DNA from: a virus
Virus record (IMG/VR): IMGVR_UViG_3300030673_000004
Location: 1-64,000 of that record
Direction: 5' to 3' (one strand)
Length of the DNA: 64,000 bases
The position numbers were made by a program, and so were the translations under genes. Below, in pieces: positions 24,101 to 32,814 of this stretch; position 1 is the stretch's first letter, and each line of letters starts with the position of its first letter. The notes beneath the pieces are model-generated. The model was given only the letters and a program-made list of their open reading frames with translations. It was not told where the DNA came from and did no database searches.

Positions 24101-24584
24101 TAGTAATGAAACAACGGATAATGAAACACTTGAAAAAGCATACCTAGCAGGAAAAGGATCTTCAGCAAAAACAGCAACGGCAGCAACGACGCAGGTAATA
24201 AAAAGCGGTACTAATGCAGCATACACGCAAGGCACTACCATCGCAGACAAGGCAGCAAAAGCTGTATCATCTACAGCATCGGGAGTTGTTAATTCGGTAG
24301 CTTCATGGATGCTAGGTAACTCCGTAAGTAAAGTAGGCACAGCCGTATCCAGCAGTGCAAACGCTACCACAGGTAAGCTTAATAATACAGCAGCAACTGC
24401 GGCGACACAAGCAAGCCAGGTAGTAGACGTAAAAGGAACAGTAAATGATGTTACAAACAGTACCCTAAATCAAGTAGGAACAAATGTCAGTAACACCAGT
24501 GTACTTGGATACAAACCTCTAAAGGGTGGTGGCTTTGCAACAACACCGGGGTTAACAGCAGGAACTTCAGGATCTAATAACTAA
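21144..24584 (+). CDS. Large baseplate hub protein with lytic-transglycosylase-like domain
   Basis: 1146 residues. The N-terminus (FRLFIMGVEVTPHVMGSISW) opens like a gp27/gpD-type hub fold, and residues about 220-260 (TGESTLSITCNDIRHLMRKM) continue it. Near residue 850, YMQSESGYQLTKTNSNGGAV then GLIQYIPSTL matches the Glu and G-x-x-Q-Y motifs of lysozyme-like transglycosylases, so the hub probably digests peptidoglycan on injection. The last 150 residues are Ala/Thr/Ser-rich and disordered, with transposon-free low-complexity repeats. Strong ribosome binding site AGCGGAGG; the gene overlaps its predecessor by 41 nt. Confidence 0.75.
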   Translation: MASSQNPTGTPTVNELRGLGKDYQGAAIRWRDFPSTDTTTGAAYQDIIMACGFRLFIMGVEVTPHVMGSISWDRHGRDGSNSLNFTLDNNNSKFVYTNTDLGGSSKFDTAYIGDTLTSTSDIPLNNMVPKLDAKISSKSNESDIPDADNLTWYIPAADVKDKFVFDEVPKKYFYKYKSKLGIKTPATGNDYKARYDLTPGACAINLMDHVRLFIMDPNEDTVLLSDTKWKPEFTGFVTSANVTNNPLTGESTLSITCNDIRHLMRKMRYITNLNDISILSSLISFTDSDEVQDGAGVFNDLLIASSDPKWSNTLAESSADSVIRAITVGDDLAALAATTGQPNRVADQEKTQDALYPKFTDAVDQDTLETQYTRKIDAVQAIKSSSTGQRFSPIGTYTLGLYKGYDPPADGADNSSQISKLEEWMDILNFGIARQWLDYDTVTLIGQNTKPSLGVDRGATDDQSAFSALNGFVHILCPAGGLSVSNVWDRVFVTFDGSPTMSNRMEVLEQMCNTIDYQIQVNAMGDLCFEFPMYDFYPEEFGKYKYTMALSDSIKHYDFNDEGDGNPITGLRVFGQYKAEDQYNEDDSWLQHNLYSIYIKSDYMASKYGVLVEELGIPWAMNAWGNTDAENKEKLGALASFGIIEFMKRMSKMSSMSLNSTYNPFLWPNKPIINRDARRMGLMNSVNNSMQINGLCTTGIGCEYIRKADTDGTFLNLCGAQNTPFSYANRGGLSLFPNKTAVAGDKELPFLQNNSLIYTFNNGFGIEIIQPDETMIYSLFAKYGINGTPVSHQGAMGKKTYSDPQKCYNAFRRLPQNQQDALEAVANKLCHGRGTLRGWQIYQYMQSESGYQLTKTNSNGGAVGLIQYIPSTLVHLYGKGALEGAPSGMTSAQLQQWFRNSQYCTGPNAYVNQIALAGTYLALNSGGTVANMDQLNRTIYMPGAVKDTSVPFASSAQPASVRARASKTDGNSVSLDDLLYRVKGIDSNETTDNETLEKAYLAGKGSSAKTATAATTQVIKSGTNAAYTQGTTIADKAAKAVSSTASGVVNSVASWMLGNSVSKVGTAVSSSANATTGKLNNTAATAATQASQVVDVKGTVNDVTNSTLNQVGTNVSNTSVLGYKPLKGGGFATTPGLTAGTSGSNN

Positions 24585-25864
24585 TGTCAACGACACAATC
24601 AGCAAATAGGATAAAAGAAGCCTCAAAAAATAATGATGATTATGTTACGTCAGTCATTACAGCAGTTGCGTTAGATACAGAAACAGCAACGGTTGCTCAT
24701 TATGGTACTATCCCTATCCCCCAACCACTAGTGTTTGGATCGTCATGGATACGAAGTTTCCCTACGTCCGGCCAGGGCATCAAATTGATGCGCAACCCCA
24801 AAAAGCAAACATATGAAGCTGTCGGTTATGAACAACCCTCAGACACACAGACAAAGCTAACTAATTACAGTAACAAAGAAGGACTGTACCGACCGCTGAG
24901 AGAAGGCGAGCATGAAATACTGTCTAGCAGCGGCGCTGTTTCTTTCTGGGGCTCTCAACCATTCTTGGAACACAGAGTTGGACCTATTAGACACACCTTA
25001 GACGCCATAAAAATGGAAGCCAGGTACAAGGCACCAACACATGTTATTAAGTTGCACGCATCCAGAACAGACGAAATAGGAGATGAAATCCGTTTTGGCG
25101 TTGTTAAGCGGCCTACATCAGCGAACACAGAAGCCTATGCCCTAAAAACACCATTCTCTAATCCACTATTAGAAACATATCAGTACGGTAAAGAATTCCT
25201 GCTGAATATAAAAGATGATGTTAGTGGAAGTGCCTTAATAGATGTGCGCTGTGGTGATGTTTTTGATGATCAGCTACTACCAGGATACCCATTTTCATTA
25301 CAGAAATTTGGAGATAACAGTCTACCTCTGCGCTACTGGGCACGTTTTTACGATTCAATCGAACCAGGAACGCTATCTGTACCAGATCAAATGACAGAAG
25401 TTCAAGTCGATAGCCTAGGCAATGTAGTAGTTAACTTAAGTAAACTAAGCGTGCTCGGCTTTTCTATGAATGTACCACTAGGTAAAATAGCCATGTCTTG
25501 CGGATTAGACATGGCACTTGATGCTAAATTAGGCGTTACAATAACAGCACTAAAAGATGTTACAATAAAAGGAACAGCCGGTGTTACAATATCATCCCCG
25601 GCAAGCATCAGCATTGAAGGAACATCAGGTGTTGATATCAAATCATCTGCATCTATAACAATTAATGGTGCATCTGGTGTTGAGGTAAAATCAGCAGCTA
25701 CTGTTAAAATAACAGGCACATCTGAAATAGATCTCAAGTCATCAGCATCAATAAAAGTATCAGCCCCTATGATAGAATTACAAGGATCAGTTAATAGCTT
25801 ATCAAAACATATAGACTATACAACAGGTGTACCCTTATTCCCTGATGGGAAGATATTACTATAA
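24584..25864 (+). CDS. Baseplate central spike protein (gp5/gpV-like)
   Basis: 426 residues. An OB-fold-like region (VITAVALDTETATVAHYGTI; FPTSGQGIKLMR) leads into a domain ending near residue 310. From there a run of about eight-residue strands forms a triple beta-helix needle: VTIKGTAGVTISS, ISIEGTSGVDIKS, ITINGASGVEVKS, VKITGTSEIDLKS, IKVSAPMIELQG. This is the architecture of contractile-tail spikes. Start overlaps the hub stop as TAATG, so hub and spike are made together. Confidence 0.8.
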   Translation: MSTTQSANRIKEASKNNDDYVTSVITAVALDTETATVAHYGTIPIPQPLVFGSSWIRSFPTSGQGIKLMRNPKKQTYEAVGYEQPSDTQTKLTNYSNKEGLYRPLREGEHEILSSSGAVSFWGSQPFLEHRVGPIRHTLDAIKMEARYKAPTHVIKLHASRTDEIGDEIRFGVVKRPTSANTEAYALKTPFSNPLLETYQYGKEFLLNIKDDVSGSALIDVRCGDVFDDQLLPGYPFSLQKFGDNSLPLRYWARFYDSIEPGTLSVPDQMTEVQVDSLGNVVVNLSKLSVLGFSMNVPLGKIAMSCGLDMALDAKLGVTITALKDVTIKGTAGVTISSPASISIEGTSGVDIKSSASITINGASGVEVKSAATVKITGTSEIDLKSSASIKVSAPMIELQGSVNSLSKHIDYTTGVPLFPDGKILL

Positions 25865-26679
25865 TGAGTACACTGCTTTCATTAAAAAGTTCATTCCTAT
25901 CAACATGGAAAGCTGGGTTACCTAGCAAAGAATTACCTGTTACACAAGTTCTATCAGATAGATTAGAAAGTATAGCTACAGCTATATTAACTGCCGGTGA
26001 TATAACAATAAAATCAACTGTAATCAACGGTGGACTAATTACCGGCGGTGCCTCAGCATCTGGGGGTCCTGTTGCTGGTGCTATCTTGAACATAGCCACA
26101 GGCGGTGTTGTAAGCTCAACTAAGTGGGCAGGGAAATCTGTCTATGTACCACCAACCACAAAAATAGGCGATAGTACCGTTCAATACACAGCTTGGCTAA
26201 AAACACTACAAGAAACCATAAGTGATGCTATCTCAGATTTCTGGGATTCATGGTACCCAACATGGATGTGTACTGGAGCGGTAGCACTTGGCGGTGTCTC
26301 TGCGTGGGTTGCAACATCTGTACCCCCGGTACCTGGACCATGGACTCTAGGAACAATCACGCCATTCAGCCTTGTCGGAGCTCAGGGGATAAATCCATCA
26401 CCAGCACTAACACTACTCAAAACCAAATTAGTCACTACAGCTAAAGCTACCGCAATCGCAACATGGAACAATCAAATATCAACTTTAATACCAGCACAAA
26501 ATGGTGATATAATACAAGGAACTATTGAATCATTCTGTGATGCATTTTCAAGCACATTTCAAACATGGACAGCTACAGCCATGGTAACAGATCCAACGGG
26601 CGCAGGTGCCACAGGTATCGCAGCACCACCAACAGGGTTAATTACAACGGGCACGATAAACGGTTTAACTATAATCTGA
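25864..26679 (+). CDS. Probable tail/baseplate structural protein
   Basis: 271 residues, Ala/Thr/Gly/Ile-rich with few charges (GGLITGGASASGGPVAGAIL; TWTATAMVTDPTGAGATGIA), which is usual for virion proteins. A central segment DAISDFWDSWYPTWMCTG is notably Trp-rich. No family recognised; the call rests on composition and on TAATG coupling to the spike gene. Confidence 0.6.
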   Translation: MSTLLSLKSSFLSTWKAGLPSKELPVTQVLSDRLESIATAILTAGDITIKSTVINGGLITGGASASGGPVAGAILNIATGGVVSSTKWAGKSVYVPPTTKIGDSTVQYTAWLKTLQETISDAISDFWDSWYPTWMCTGAVALGGVSAWVATSVPPVPGPWTLGTITPFSLVGAQGINPSPALTLLKTKLVTTAKATAIATWNNQISTLIPAQNGDIIQGTIESFCDAFSSTFQTWTATAMVTDPTGAGATGIAAPPTGLITTGTINGLTII

Positions 26680-26688
26680 GGCTACATC

Positions 26689-26955
26689 ATGACAAATGAA
26701 ATTCCAGAACTTGGATCTACCGAACCAAATCACTCTTGGCAAGAAAAACAAGATTTCATAGTTAGATTTATTGATGAACTTGGAACATTTATTGAACATA
26801 AGTGCGCAGAATTTGAACTACCACCTGTAGTTATAATTGGAGCACTAGATGTATTAAAAAACGAATGGTTAAATCCCGTCTTCACACAAGAAACAAATGA
26901 AGACGAGGACGACGTAGATGGAGATATAGATAATGATTCAGAACAAAACATATAA
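26689..26955 (+). CDS. Small acidic protein at the end of the tail block
   Basis: 88 residues ending in a strongly acidic tail (TNEDEDDVDGDIDNDSEQ). Helical N-terminal part (QEKQDFIVRFIDELGTFIEH). Small acidic proteins behind baseplate genes can be assembly chaperones, but no family is recognised. Ribosome binding site is poor (TGAGGC at -11). Confidence 0.6.
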   Translation: MTNEIPELGSTEPNHSWQEKQDFIVRFIDELGTFIEHKCAEFELPPVVIIGALDVLKNEWLNPVFTQETNEDEDDVDGDIDNDSEQNI

Positions 26956-27021
26956 AATAGGATACCGCTTTAGTATAGTACACTAAATATAATAAATCGT
27001 ATAAAATGTACAGCTAACGGA

Positions 27022-27053
27022 TTGGCACTGTATTTGATATACTAATGTATATC
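27022..27053 (+). promoter_or_regulatory. Possible promoter before the Hsp20-like gene
   Basis: TTGGCA (27022-27027) is followed by ATGTAT or TGTATA at 17-18 nt and by TATATC at 20 nt. The gap 26956-27081 otherwise holds no gene. Weaker than the other promoters listed. Confidence 0.35.
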
Positions 27054-27081
27054 CAAACCACAACCACCGAAAGGATACGTA

Positions 27082-27402
27082 ATGTCATACGCTAAAAACA
27101 TACGCGCAACACAAAAGATAGAAAATAACAACTATATTGTTGAAGCAGAAATTCCTGGGTACAAGAAGGCATCATTAGAGCTAAGTATACAAGGAACATT
27201 ATCAGGATACACAGTAATCACAGGAAAAGCCAGCAAAACATTAGATGCTGTACAAGACAAAGATGTGCTAACATTAGTTCTAGATATCAATCCCCAAAAG
27301 CTAGACTTAAATTCAGCCGTAGCAACATTAGAAGACGGGCTCTTGCTTATCAAGATACCCGTAAAATCAACATGGACAAAAAAGACAATTAAGCTACTCT
27401 AA
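27082..27402 (+). CDS. Small heat-shock protein (Hsp20/alpha-crystallin) family
   Basis: 106 residues, almost only an alpha-crystallin domain: NNYIVEAEIPGYKKASLELS, then VITGKASKT, LTLVLDINPQKLDLNSAVAT and the family signature ATLEDGLLLIKIPV. It lacks the usual N-terminal arm. Such proteins hold unfolded polypeptides; T4-like and other large phages carry them, probably to aid virion protein folding. It forms a one-gene unit with its own terminator directly after the tail block. GAAAGGA ribosome binding site. Confidence 0.8.
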   Translation: MSYAKNIRATQKIENNNYIVEAEIPGYKKASLELSIQGTLSGYTVITGKASKTLDAVQDKDVLTLVLDINPQKLDLNSAVATLEDGLLLIKIPVKSTWTKKTIKLL

Positions 27403-27428
27403 TAACCAAATTATGCTAGTGACACAAA

Positions 27429-27462
27429 CAAAGGAGCTACTGAAGTAGCTCCTTTTCTTTTA
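27429..27462 (+). terminator. Rho-independent terminator after the Hsp20-like gene
   Basis: GGAGCTAC (27433-27440) pairs with GTAGCTCC (27445-27452) around TGAA, followed by TTTTCTTTT. Confidence 0.9.
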
Positions 27463-27519
27463 ACCAAAACTAAGAACAACTTATGAACAAAATATAAACA
27501 TAACTGTAAATCAAGAAAC

Positions 27520-28164
27520 ATGCGATTACTAACACTAGATACAGGTAAAAGTCACATCGCATATGCCACAACATGTATAACAGACGAAATTCACCTTGAG
27601 TCACTAGGCACCATCCCAGCCGTAGATGATCTAACGCAAGATGGAATACAACAAAACATAGCGGTGTATGATGAGGCACTCAGTTCTATATGCAACACCA
27701 TTGATGTCATAGTGTTTGAACGAGTGATACAACGACCGGGACGAGTATCCGGTTCATCTGTTGAATACATCGGTGTAAGCGTTGGAGTTCTCCTAGCAAG
27801 AAGTCACGACAAGCACATCAGGGTGATCCCAACTATGGCATCTACTTGGAAGACAAAACTCAGAAAAATCAAACCATGGACAACGTCATCGGAACTCTTT
27901 GATTTCCCACCTATAGTAAAAACAAGAAAATCTAACATTATAGCAGATCATGAATTTGATGCAACTAGTATTGCCTTATGGTTTATCCAGAAGAATAATC
28001 TACAAGATACAGAAAAAGCCTTAAAAGCTTTTACTGAGCAATTACACGAAATAGACCAAGCAAGGAGAGACAGCAATGTCCAGCAAGTTCATCCGAGACA
28101 TGATATCGCTACCAGCAGAACAAAAAAACAAACTAAAAGTGGACCTCAACAGCATACCTGTTGA
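27520..28164 (+). CDS. RuvC-like Holliday junction resolvase
   Basis: 214 residues with an RNase H/RuvC fold. The acidic catalytic set is visible: Asp in LLTLDTGKSH (residue 6), Glu in VIVFERVIQR (near 70), and Asp pair in ADHEFDATSIALW (near 148-152). VIPTMASTWKTKLRK fits the RuvC region before the last acidic pair. Cuts recombination and replication junctions before packaging, acting with the RecA, Mre11/Rad50 and UvsW-like proteins. The last 29 codons overlap the next gene. Confidence 0.8.
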   Translation: MRLLTLDTGKSHIAYATTCITDEIHLESLGTIPAVDDLTQDGIQQNIAVYDEALSSICNTIDVIVFERVIQRPGRVSGSSVEYIGVSVGVLLARSHDKHIRVIPTMASTWKTKLRKIKPWTTSSELFDFPPIVKTRKSNIIADHEFDATSIALWFIQKNNLQDTEKALKAFTEQLHEIDQARRDSNVQQVHPRHDIATSRTKKQTKSGPQQHTC

Positions 28165-28897
28165 CGGCAGCGAGAGCTATATTGTATGTGATATATTAGA
28201 TTGTAGATTACTAGACGCATGCTCTCTAAAAAAGTGCCCATATCACATAAAAGATGCAAAGAATCACAACTGCATTAAACAGCTAAAAGCTAGTGACACA
28301 AGAAAATTAACACAGGCCGTCGCTGCAGAAGCACTTAATGTATCTGTAGATATACTGAGAGACACGGTAGCATCCGCTCTAACAAAGATAAGAAAAGAAT
28401 CGTTAAGAGAACGACTGCATGAAGAAGAGAAAATAAACTCTTTTTCCTATGTTACTAATGCTCATGTTTGTGCAGCCTGTGCAGCACAAGTTGAAAACGA
28501 TAACCATAAGCACGAAGTAGCCCCTGGTGAGTACATATACTACTGCTCACGATCTTGTGAAGCACGCCGCCCTGTCTCTCAAATTAGAATTGAAATGGAT
28601 TATGGTACAGACGTTGGAGAGGTCCTCCTGATTGCAAAAAAGACATTTCACAAGCTGGATATTATTCAACCAACACTAGGAGTAAAAAAGACAAGCCTTC
28701 TGCAGTGGTATAGTAACCTGCTAGGCATACACCCGCACGAATTTGGCTTTGATGCTGCCTCCTCTGTAGATGTTCTACGCAAGAGCACAAATATAGCCCC
28801 GGAAGACAGCTTTGTATCTATACTAGCGGTAGAAAAGACCAACAGATGGTGGGCTGAGTATGATGCTAGAATACAAAACTCCCTAATGAGCATTTGA
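28076..28897 (+). CDS. Zinc-finger and helix-turn-helix protein, probable regulator
   Basis: 273 residues. Two cysteine clusters: CDILDCRLLDACSLKKCP and, near residue 128, HVCAACAAQVENDNH followed by YYCSRSCEARRP, which looks like a treble-clef/MYM-type finger. Between them lies a helix-turn-helix-like segment AVAAEALNVSVDILRDTVAS. The C-terminal 90 residues are unclassified. A DNA-binding transcription or replication factor is inferred. Strong AAGGAGA ribosome binding site; the gene overlaps ruvC by 89 nt. Confidence 0.6.
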   Translation: MSSKFIRDMISLPAEQKNKLKVDLNSIPVDGSESYIVCDILDCRLLDACSLKKCPYHIKDAKNHNCIKQLKASDTRKLTQAVAAEALNVSVDILRDTVASALTKIRKESLRERLHEEEKINSFSYVTNAHVCAACAAQVENDNHKHEVAPGEYIYYCSRSCEARRPVSQIRIEMDYGTDVGEVLLIAKKTFHKLDIIQPTLGVKKTSLLQWYSNLLGIHPHEFGFDAASSVDVLRKSTNIAPEDSFVSILAVEKTNRWWAEYDARIQNSLMSI

Positions 28898-28922
28898 CAA
28901 ACAGACACACTTAGTGTATTAT
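28894..28922 (+). promoter_or_regulatory. Plus-strand sigma-70-type promoter
   Basis: TTGACA (28894-28899), 17-nt spacer ending TTAGTG, TATTAT (28917-28922), starting on the stop codon of the previous gene. It drives the block beginning at 28956. Confidence 0.85.
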
Positions 28923-28955
28923 TTAGATTGAGACACCTCCTTCAAAGGACCTACT

Positions 28956-29495
28956 ATGCCTGTAACTATTCTAGTAACATCGGACCCTTGGTCCAACAAT
29001 GGTAAAATTCCAGAAATCTGTGAAGCAGCTCGGGAACATATCAAAACACTAGCTCTAGAGCTAGTGGGAGCCGAAAACTCCACACCGGAGACAGTAGAGG
29101 CCGGATTACGCAAAGCTGTGAGAGCTTGGTCCACAAAACAAGTGGTTGAATCAATGGTCGTAAAGGATCTGACCGTCTCCTCCTTTAGCAACAACCCAGA
29201 AGAAGCCATCTGGGGAACACAGGATCAAAACAAGAATATCTATACAAAAAAGGGTATTCTCTATGTATCAGAACCATCATACGGTTCCAGTTACAACTAT
29301 GGTCGCAGCTACTATGGACGAATGTTGCACGAAGAGGATTTTGATGATGACTATCCCCTAATTACATCATACGGCAACAAACAGCACAATAGTACAGCAG
29401 CAGTACAGGGCAGACACGCTAACTATGATGACATGACTGAAGAAGAAATTTTTGAACTCTTCTATACGCATGGTGATGTATCTACACTCATGTAG
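28956..29495 (+). CDS. Hypothetical protein
   Basis: 179 residues. N-terminal half is helical (ICEAAREHIKTLALELVGAE; AGLRKAVRAWSTKQVVESMV); the second half is rich in Tyr, Gly and Ser (EPSYGSSYNYGRSYYGRMLH) and acidic residues, and probably disordered. No family recognised. First gene behind the 28894 promoter and ahead of the helicase and clamp genes; the leader has CTCCTTCAAAGGAC, in which the AAAGGA ribosome binding site can pair with TCCTT. Confidence 0.6.
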   Translation: MPVTILVTSDPWSNNGKIPEICEAAREHIKTLALELVGAENSTPETVEAGLRKAVRAWSTKQVVESMVVKDLTVSSFSNNPEEAIWGTQDQNKNIYTKKGILYVSEPSYGSSYNYGRSYYGRMLHEEDFDDDYPLITSYGNKQHNSTAAVQGRHANYDDMTEEEIFELFYTHGDVSTLM

Positions 29496-29532
29496 GCTAA
29501 AGACCTAGAAGTTCTACCCAGCTCTCGTGTAA

Positions 29533-30159
29533 ATGAGAAGGGTGGACATCCAAGTAAACAGAAACAGTCTCTGGCACGGCCTCTCTGAACACCAACAATT
29601 TTGTGTAAAGAGGGGCCTTCCTATTAAATACCTGGGCATGTCTCTTCGAGATGAGTCCCTTAAATTCGTAGACTATGAAATACCTCAAGGTTTTGCTCCC
29701 CTAACCGTATCAGGTATCACGCAACTTCGTTGGCTCCAAGCTCTTAAAAGTAACCTAAGTCCTGCAAAATATCCTGTAGGAATCATAGGTATACATAGCG
29801 CACCTACAGACTACAGCGCTTTCAAAGTAGGTGCTACTGTATTTGAGCTTGCTGTACATCGTGGATTAGTCTGCTATGCTTTGAGCATCACGCAGATCAA
29901 AGAGCACCGACTCTATGAATTACCACAAGCAGATGTTTACCTTATCCATGGACTCACAGATGAAGTGGTTTCTTCATATACATGGCCTCTGCGAGACTTC
30001 CTGCGGAGTAAATCAACAGCACTGAGACTTCTCCTGATGACATCACCAACGGTCGGTGGTGGCTTACAAATGCAAAGGGATACGTTACGGATGCGTGATA
30101 TAGATGTTACAGTTTGCTTAGAAGATTCCGAAGATCAACCAGGCTTAAGGTATACCTAA
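29533..30159 (+). CDS. Unknown protein upstream of the replicative helicase
   Basis: 208 residues of mixed alpha/beta character (YPVGIIGIHSAPTDYSAFKV; FELAVHRGLVCYALSITQIK; ADVYLIHGLTDEVV; LRLLLMTSPTVGGG). The strand pattern recalls a degenerate P-loop ATPase, and position directly before a DnaB-type helicase (TAATG overlap) would suit a helicase loader, but no Walker motif is present. Ribosome binding site is poor. Confidence 0.45.
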   Translation: MRRVDIQVNRNSLWHGLSEHQQFCVKRGLPIKYLGMSLRDESLKFVDYEIPQGFAPLTVSGITQLRWLQALKSNLSPAKYPVGIIGIHSAPTDYSAFKVGATVFELAVHRGLVCYALSITQIKEHRLYELPQADVYLIHGLTDEVVSSYTWPLRDFLRSKSTALRLLLMTSPTVGGGLQMQRDTLRMRDIDVTVCLEDSEDQPGLRYT

Positions 30160-31595
30160 TGCCTTTCACGCAGCAACCTGTACAAGTTATCCGTGCCCCA
30201 AAAAATCTAGATAAATCACGCGAAGAGCTTCGAGCACTTTACAGTATCTGCAGCATGGAAGATCCGGCTGAGAAGATCAAGCGCCTTGATTCTCTCCACG
30301 AAGATTGGTTCTCCTCAGAGACTACCAAAGCACTATATAGACGAGTACGGGCATCTAGATCGCAAACAGGAGAAGTACCGACATTTGCGTCACTAGCTGA
30401 CGACACCAGCCTGCCTCCCGAGAGTCAAGAAATAGCTAGAGTCATACAACGCTCAGGTGCTCATTACAGTATGAATGGTGCCGACTGGGCAAGCTTCACA
30501 GAAATGCTGCGCAACAACTTCAAATTGCTGCAATACTGGCAAATGCATCTGGAAGTAACTGAACGCCTGCAACTACTAGATCCCAGCCTTCTCGGTTCCA
30601 TTGAAGCTACAATTTCATCGTATCAAGCAACTATAGCAAAGCATGTATCTCAACGTAAAAATCCAATACGTATGGGATCTGGTGCAACAGACAACCAAGC
30701 ACTACTCGCAGGTATATTAAACCCGCACCGAGCCGAAAACAGAATCAAAATGGGTTTCAGGGAGTTTGATACCAGAACAGGTGGATTACTTCGTGGAAAC
30801 GTAATGCTCATCATGAGCAAATATGGTGGTGGTAAATCCGCGCTTGCTCTTACAGCAGGCGTCAATATGGCCAAAAATGGTTACCATGGCGCTTACATAT
30901 CCTTTGAACTGGGCGATGAAGAACTATTTGAACGGTTTATCACTAATGTATCTGGAGTAGACGGCAACAACATCCGATTAGGCGGTGAACATCTGTCCGA
31001 TAGCGATAAAGCTCGCATCCAAGCGCAATATGCAAGCTTTAATGAGGGTGAAGGTTCATTGACACTCATCTGTCCAAATACTATATCATCTGGTGGTTGG
31101 GATATAAATGATACCCTCCACATAATTGAAGGATGTGGCTATGATTTTGTCATCTTTGACTATCTAGGTCTAATACAGTATCACAAAATTGAAGGTATTT
31201 CCTCGTCGAGAGAAGATCAAATCCTCTCAGATATGGCACGCAAGATAAAGATCCACGCAGAATCTCATCAGTATGCAGCACTTGTACTGCATCAGATGAC
31301 GGATGAAGGTAAAATAGCCAATGCACGAGCTATTGGAGCACATGTTGACTTCATCTGGAAGTGGGAAGTAAAAGAAGAAGATAGAGATCGGGGATGGGTA
31401 ACTATCTCACAGGACAAAGCACGAGGAGCACCCGTCTACGATATGATCTTTACATTAGCCTTCAACTTCATGCAAATGCAAAATGTACGTGAGCCACCAA
31501 CTGTTGATTTTGGACAAGCACAAGGGCCACACTCGCATCAAGCCGGACCAACACGTCCATCACCCTTAGCCATGGATATAACACAGTTTCACTAA
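30159..31595 (+). CDS. dnaB: Replicative DNA helicase, DnaB family
   Basis: 478 residues. The N-terminal 190 residues are helical. The RecA-type motor carries MSKYGGGKSALAL (Walker A), GAYISFELGDEELFERF (motif H1a), FVIFDYLGLIQYHK (Walker B), ALVLHQMTDEGKIANARAIG (H3) and VTISQDKARGAP (H4). It unwinds the fork ahead of the phage polymerase. Start chosen at the ATG overlapping the upstream stop; a longer frame upstream lies inside the neighbouring gene. Followed closely by the clamp-like gene. Confidence 0.85.
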   Translation: MPFTQQPVQVIRAPKNLDKSREELRALYSICSMEDPAEKIKRLDSLHEDWFSSETTKALYRRVRASRSQTGEVPTFASLADDTSLPPESQEIARVIQRSGAHYSMNGADWASFTEMLRNNFKLLQYWQMHLEVTERLQLLDPSLLGSIEATISSYQATIAKHVSQRKNPIRMGSGATDNQALLAGILNPHRAENRIKMGFREFDTRTGGLLRGNVMLIMSKYGGGKSALALTAGVNMAKNGYHGAYISFELGDEELFERFITNVSGVDGNNIRLGGEHLSDSDKARIQAQYASFNEGEGSLTLICPNTISSGGWDINDTLHIIEGCGYDFVIFDYLGLIQYHKIEGISSSREDQILSDMARKIKIHAESHQYAALVLHQMTDEGKIANARAIGAHVDFIWKWEVKEEDRDRGWVTISQDKARGAPVYDMIFTLAFNFMQMQNVREPPTVDFGQAQGPHSHQAGPTRPSPLAMDITQFH

Positions 31596-31596
31596 T

Positions 31597-32811
31597 ATGC
31601 CTACACAAAGACGCACAAAAGCCGCAGTAGCCACCCAGCCAGTTGAAGTACCAACTATTCCAAACACGGTATGCTTTGCTCTAGAGCAGGCTAAGAGCCA
31701 GCTAGAGACACTAAAAAAGCTCACAGAGATAGTACCTAAAGGAACGGGTGAAACAGACGCGCCCGCCTGGATTCAAACAACAGAAACAGGTATTCGTGTC
31801 ACTTATGGTCATTTCGGTTACGGAGGCTACGTTGACATACCCGCAACAGTATCTGATATACAACTCAATCACAGTTTACCCTTACAGGTATTAACAAATC
31901 TGCAAAATGCGGATATTGTTAAACTTAGTCTAATCCAAGACGGGACAGCCCTAGCAGTCATGTCGGAAAGAACTCGATTAAACACACTACTAGATGATGC
32001 TGAAATTGTTCAACGACAAATTCCAGATTTCCTAGAAGACTGCTATGAATCATTCCGTCTAACAGATGCGCAATTTTCAGGTCTACTACGGCAAATTGTA
32101 TTCAAATCAACAGACTTATCAGTACGAGGCACAGGCTTACCTGTACAAATACGCTCGGATAGAACTAATAACTGCTACCATGTGATAGCACGTGACTCAG
32201 CTTTTGGTATTATAAAAACATTTAGTGCGGAGATTACCAATGATGTTGATGTAACTCTGACGCACCAGTTTCTTAAAGTCGTATCAGACACGCTCAAGAG
32301 CACAGATACAGTAGTATTCAGCTTCAGTGAAGATATGACATCCTGCAAAGCTAGTATTGGTGATCATACAGTTGTTTGGGTACCTGTACCTATTTATGAA
32401 GAATACGATTTGCTCACTTGGCACCAACAAACATTAGCAGAAGGTGCAGTGCTAGCAGAATTCAATGTATCATTCAATGCTTGGTTAGATGCCTTAGCTG
32501 ATATGATACCACATTTTAAGATTGATAGTCAAACAAACAATATCACCATCTCCTTTGATACAACTGTAACGCCACCAGAGATGCGCATGGTCTTTTCTAG
32601 CACACGAATAGCGGTAGCTGGTAGAGTACCTTATCAAACTGTGGTAGAATGCCATGAAGAAGACATTGTTACAGATGGTTTACGTATGTACTCTTTCCTA
32701 AAATGTGGAAAACAAACACGAGACCAATTAGCTAATACTAAACTAATTGGTAATCATATGTTTGTAAATATACCTGAAGCAAACTTGGATTTCATTCTAC
32801 CATTAAGGTAA
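31597..32811 (+). CDS. Sliding-clamp-like protein (DnaN-type), tentative
   Basis: 404 residues, close to the size of a bacterial beta clamp (about 370). The pattern of alternating strands in three roughly equal parts, each with a helix (FALEQAKSQLETLKKLTEIV; LTDAQFSGLLRQIVFKSTDL; FNVSFNAWLDALADMIPHFK), fits the three-domain DnaN fold, and the position next to DnaB helicase supports a processivity role. No single diagnostic motif proves it. A single-stranded-DNA or recombination mediator is the alternative. Confidence 0.5.
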   Translation: MPTQRRTKAAVATQPVEVPTIPNTVCFALEQAKSQLETLKKLTEIVPKGTGETDAPAWIQTTETGIRVTYGHFGYGGYVDIPATVSDIQLNHSLPLQVLTNLQNADIVKLSLIQDGTALAVMSERTRLNTLLDDAEIVQRQIPDFLEDCYESFRLTDAQFSGLLRQIVFKSTDLSVRGTGLPVQIRSDRTNNCYHVIARDSAFGIIKTFSAEITNDVDVTLTHQFLKVVSDTLKSTDTVVFSFSEDMTSCKASIGDHTVVWVPVPIYEEYDLLTWHQQTLAEGAVLAEFNVSFNAWLDALADMIPHFKIDSQTNNITISFDTTVTPPEMRMVFSSTRIAVAGRVPYQTVVECHEEDIVTDGLRMYSFLKCGKQTRDQLANTKLIGNHMFVNIPEANLDFILPLR

Positions 32812-32814
32812 TAG

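Noticed and set aside
28956-29340. Tyr/Gly/Ser-rich region of the 28956 gene as a prion-like phase-separating domain
   Set aside because: The stretch is too short to support such a claim.
29533-30159. Helicase loader (DnaC-like)
   Set aside because: Position is suggestive, but there is no Walker A or B motif, so the function is left open.
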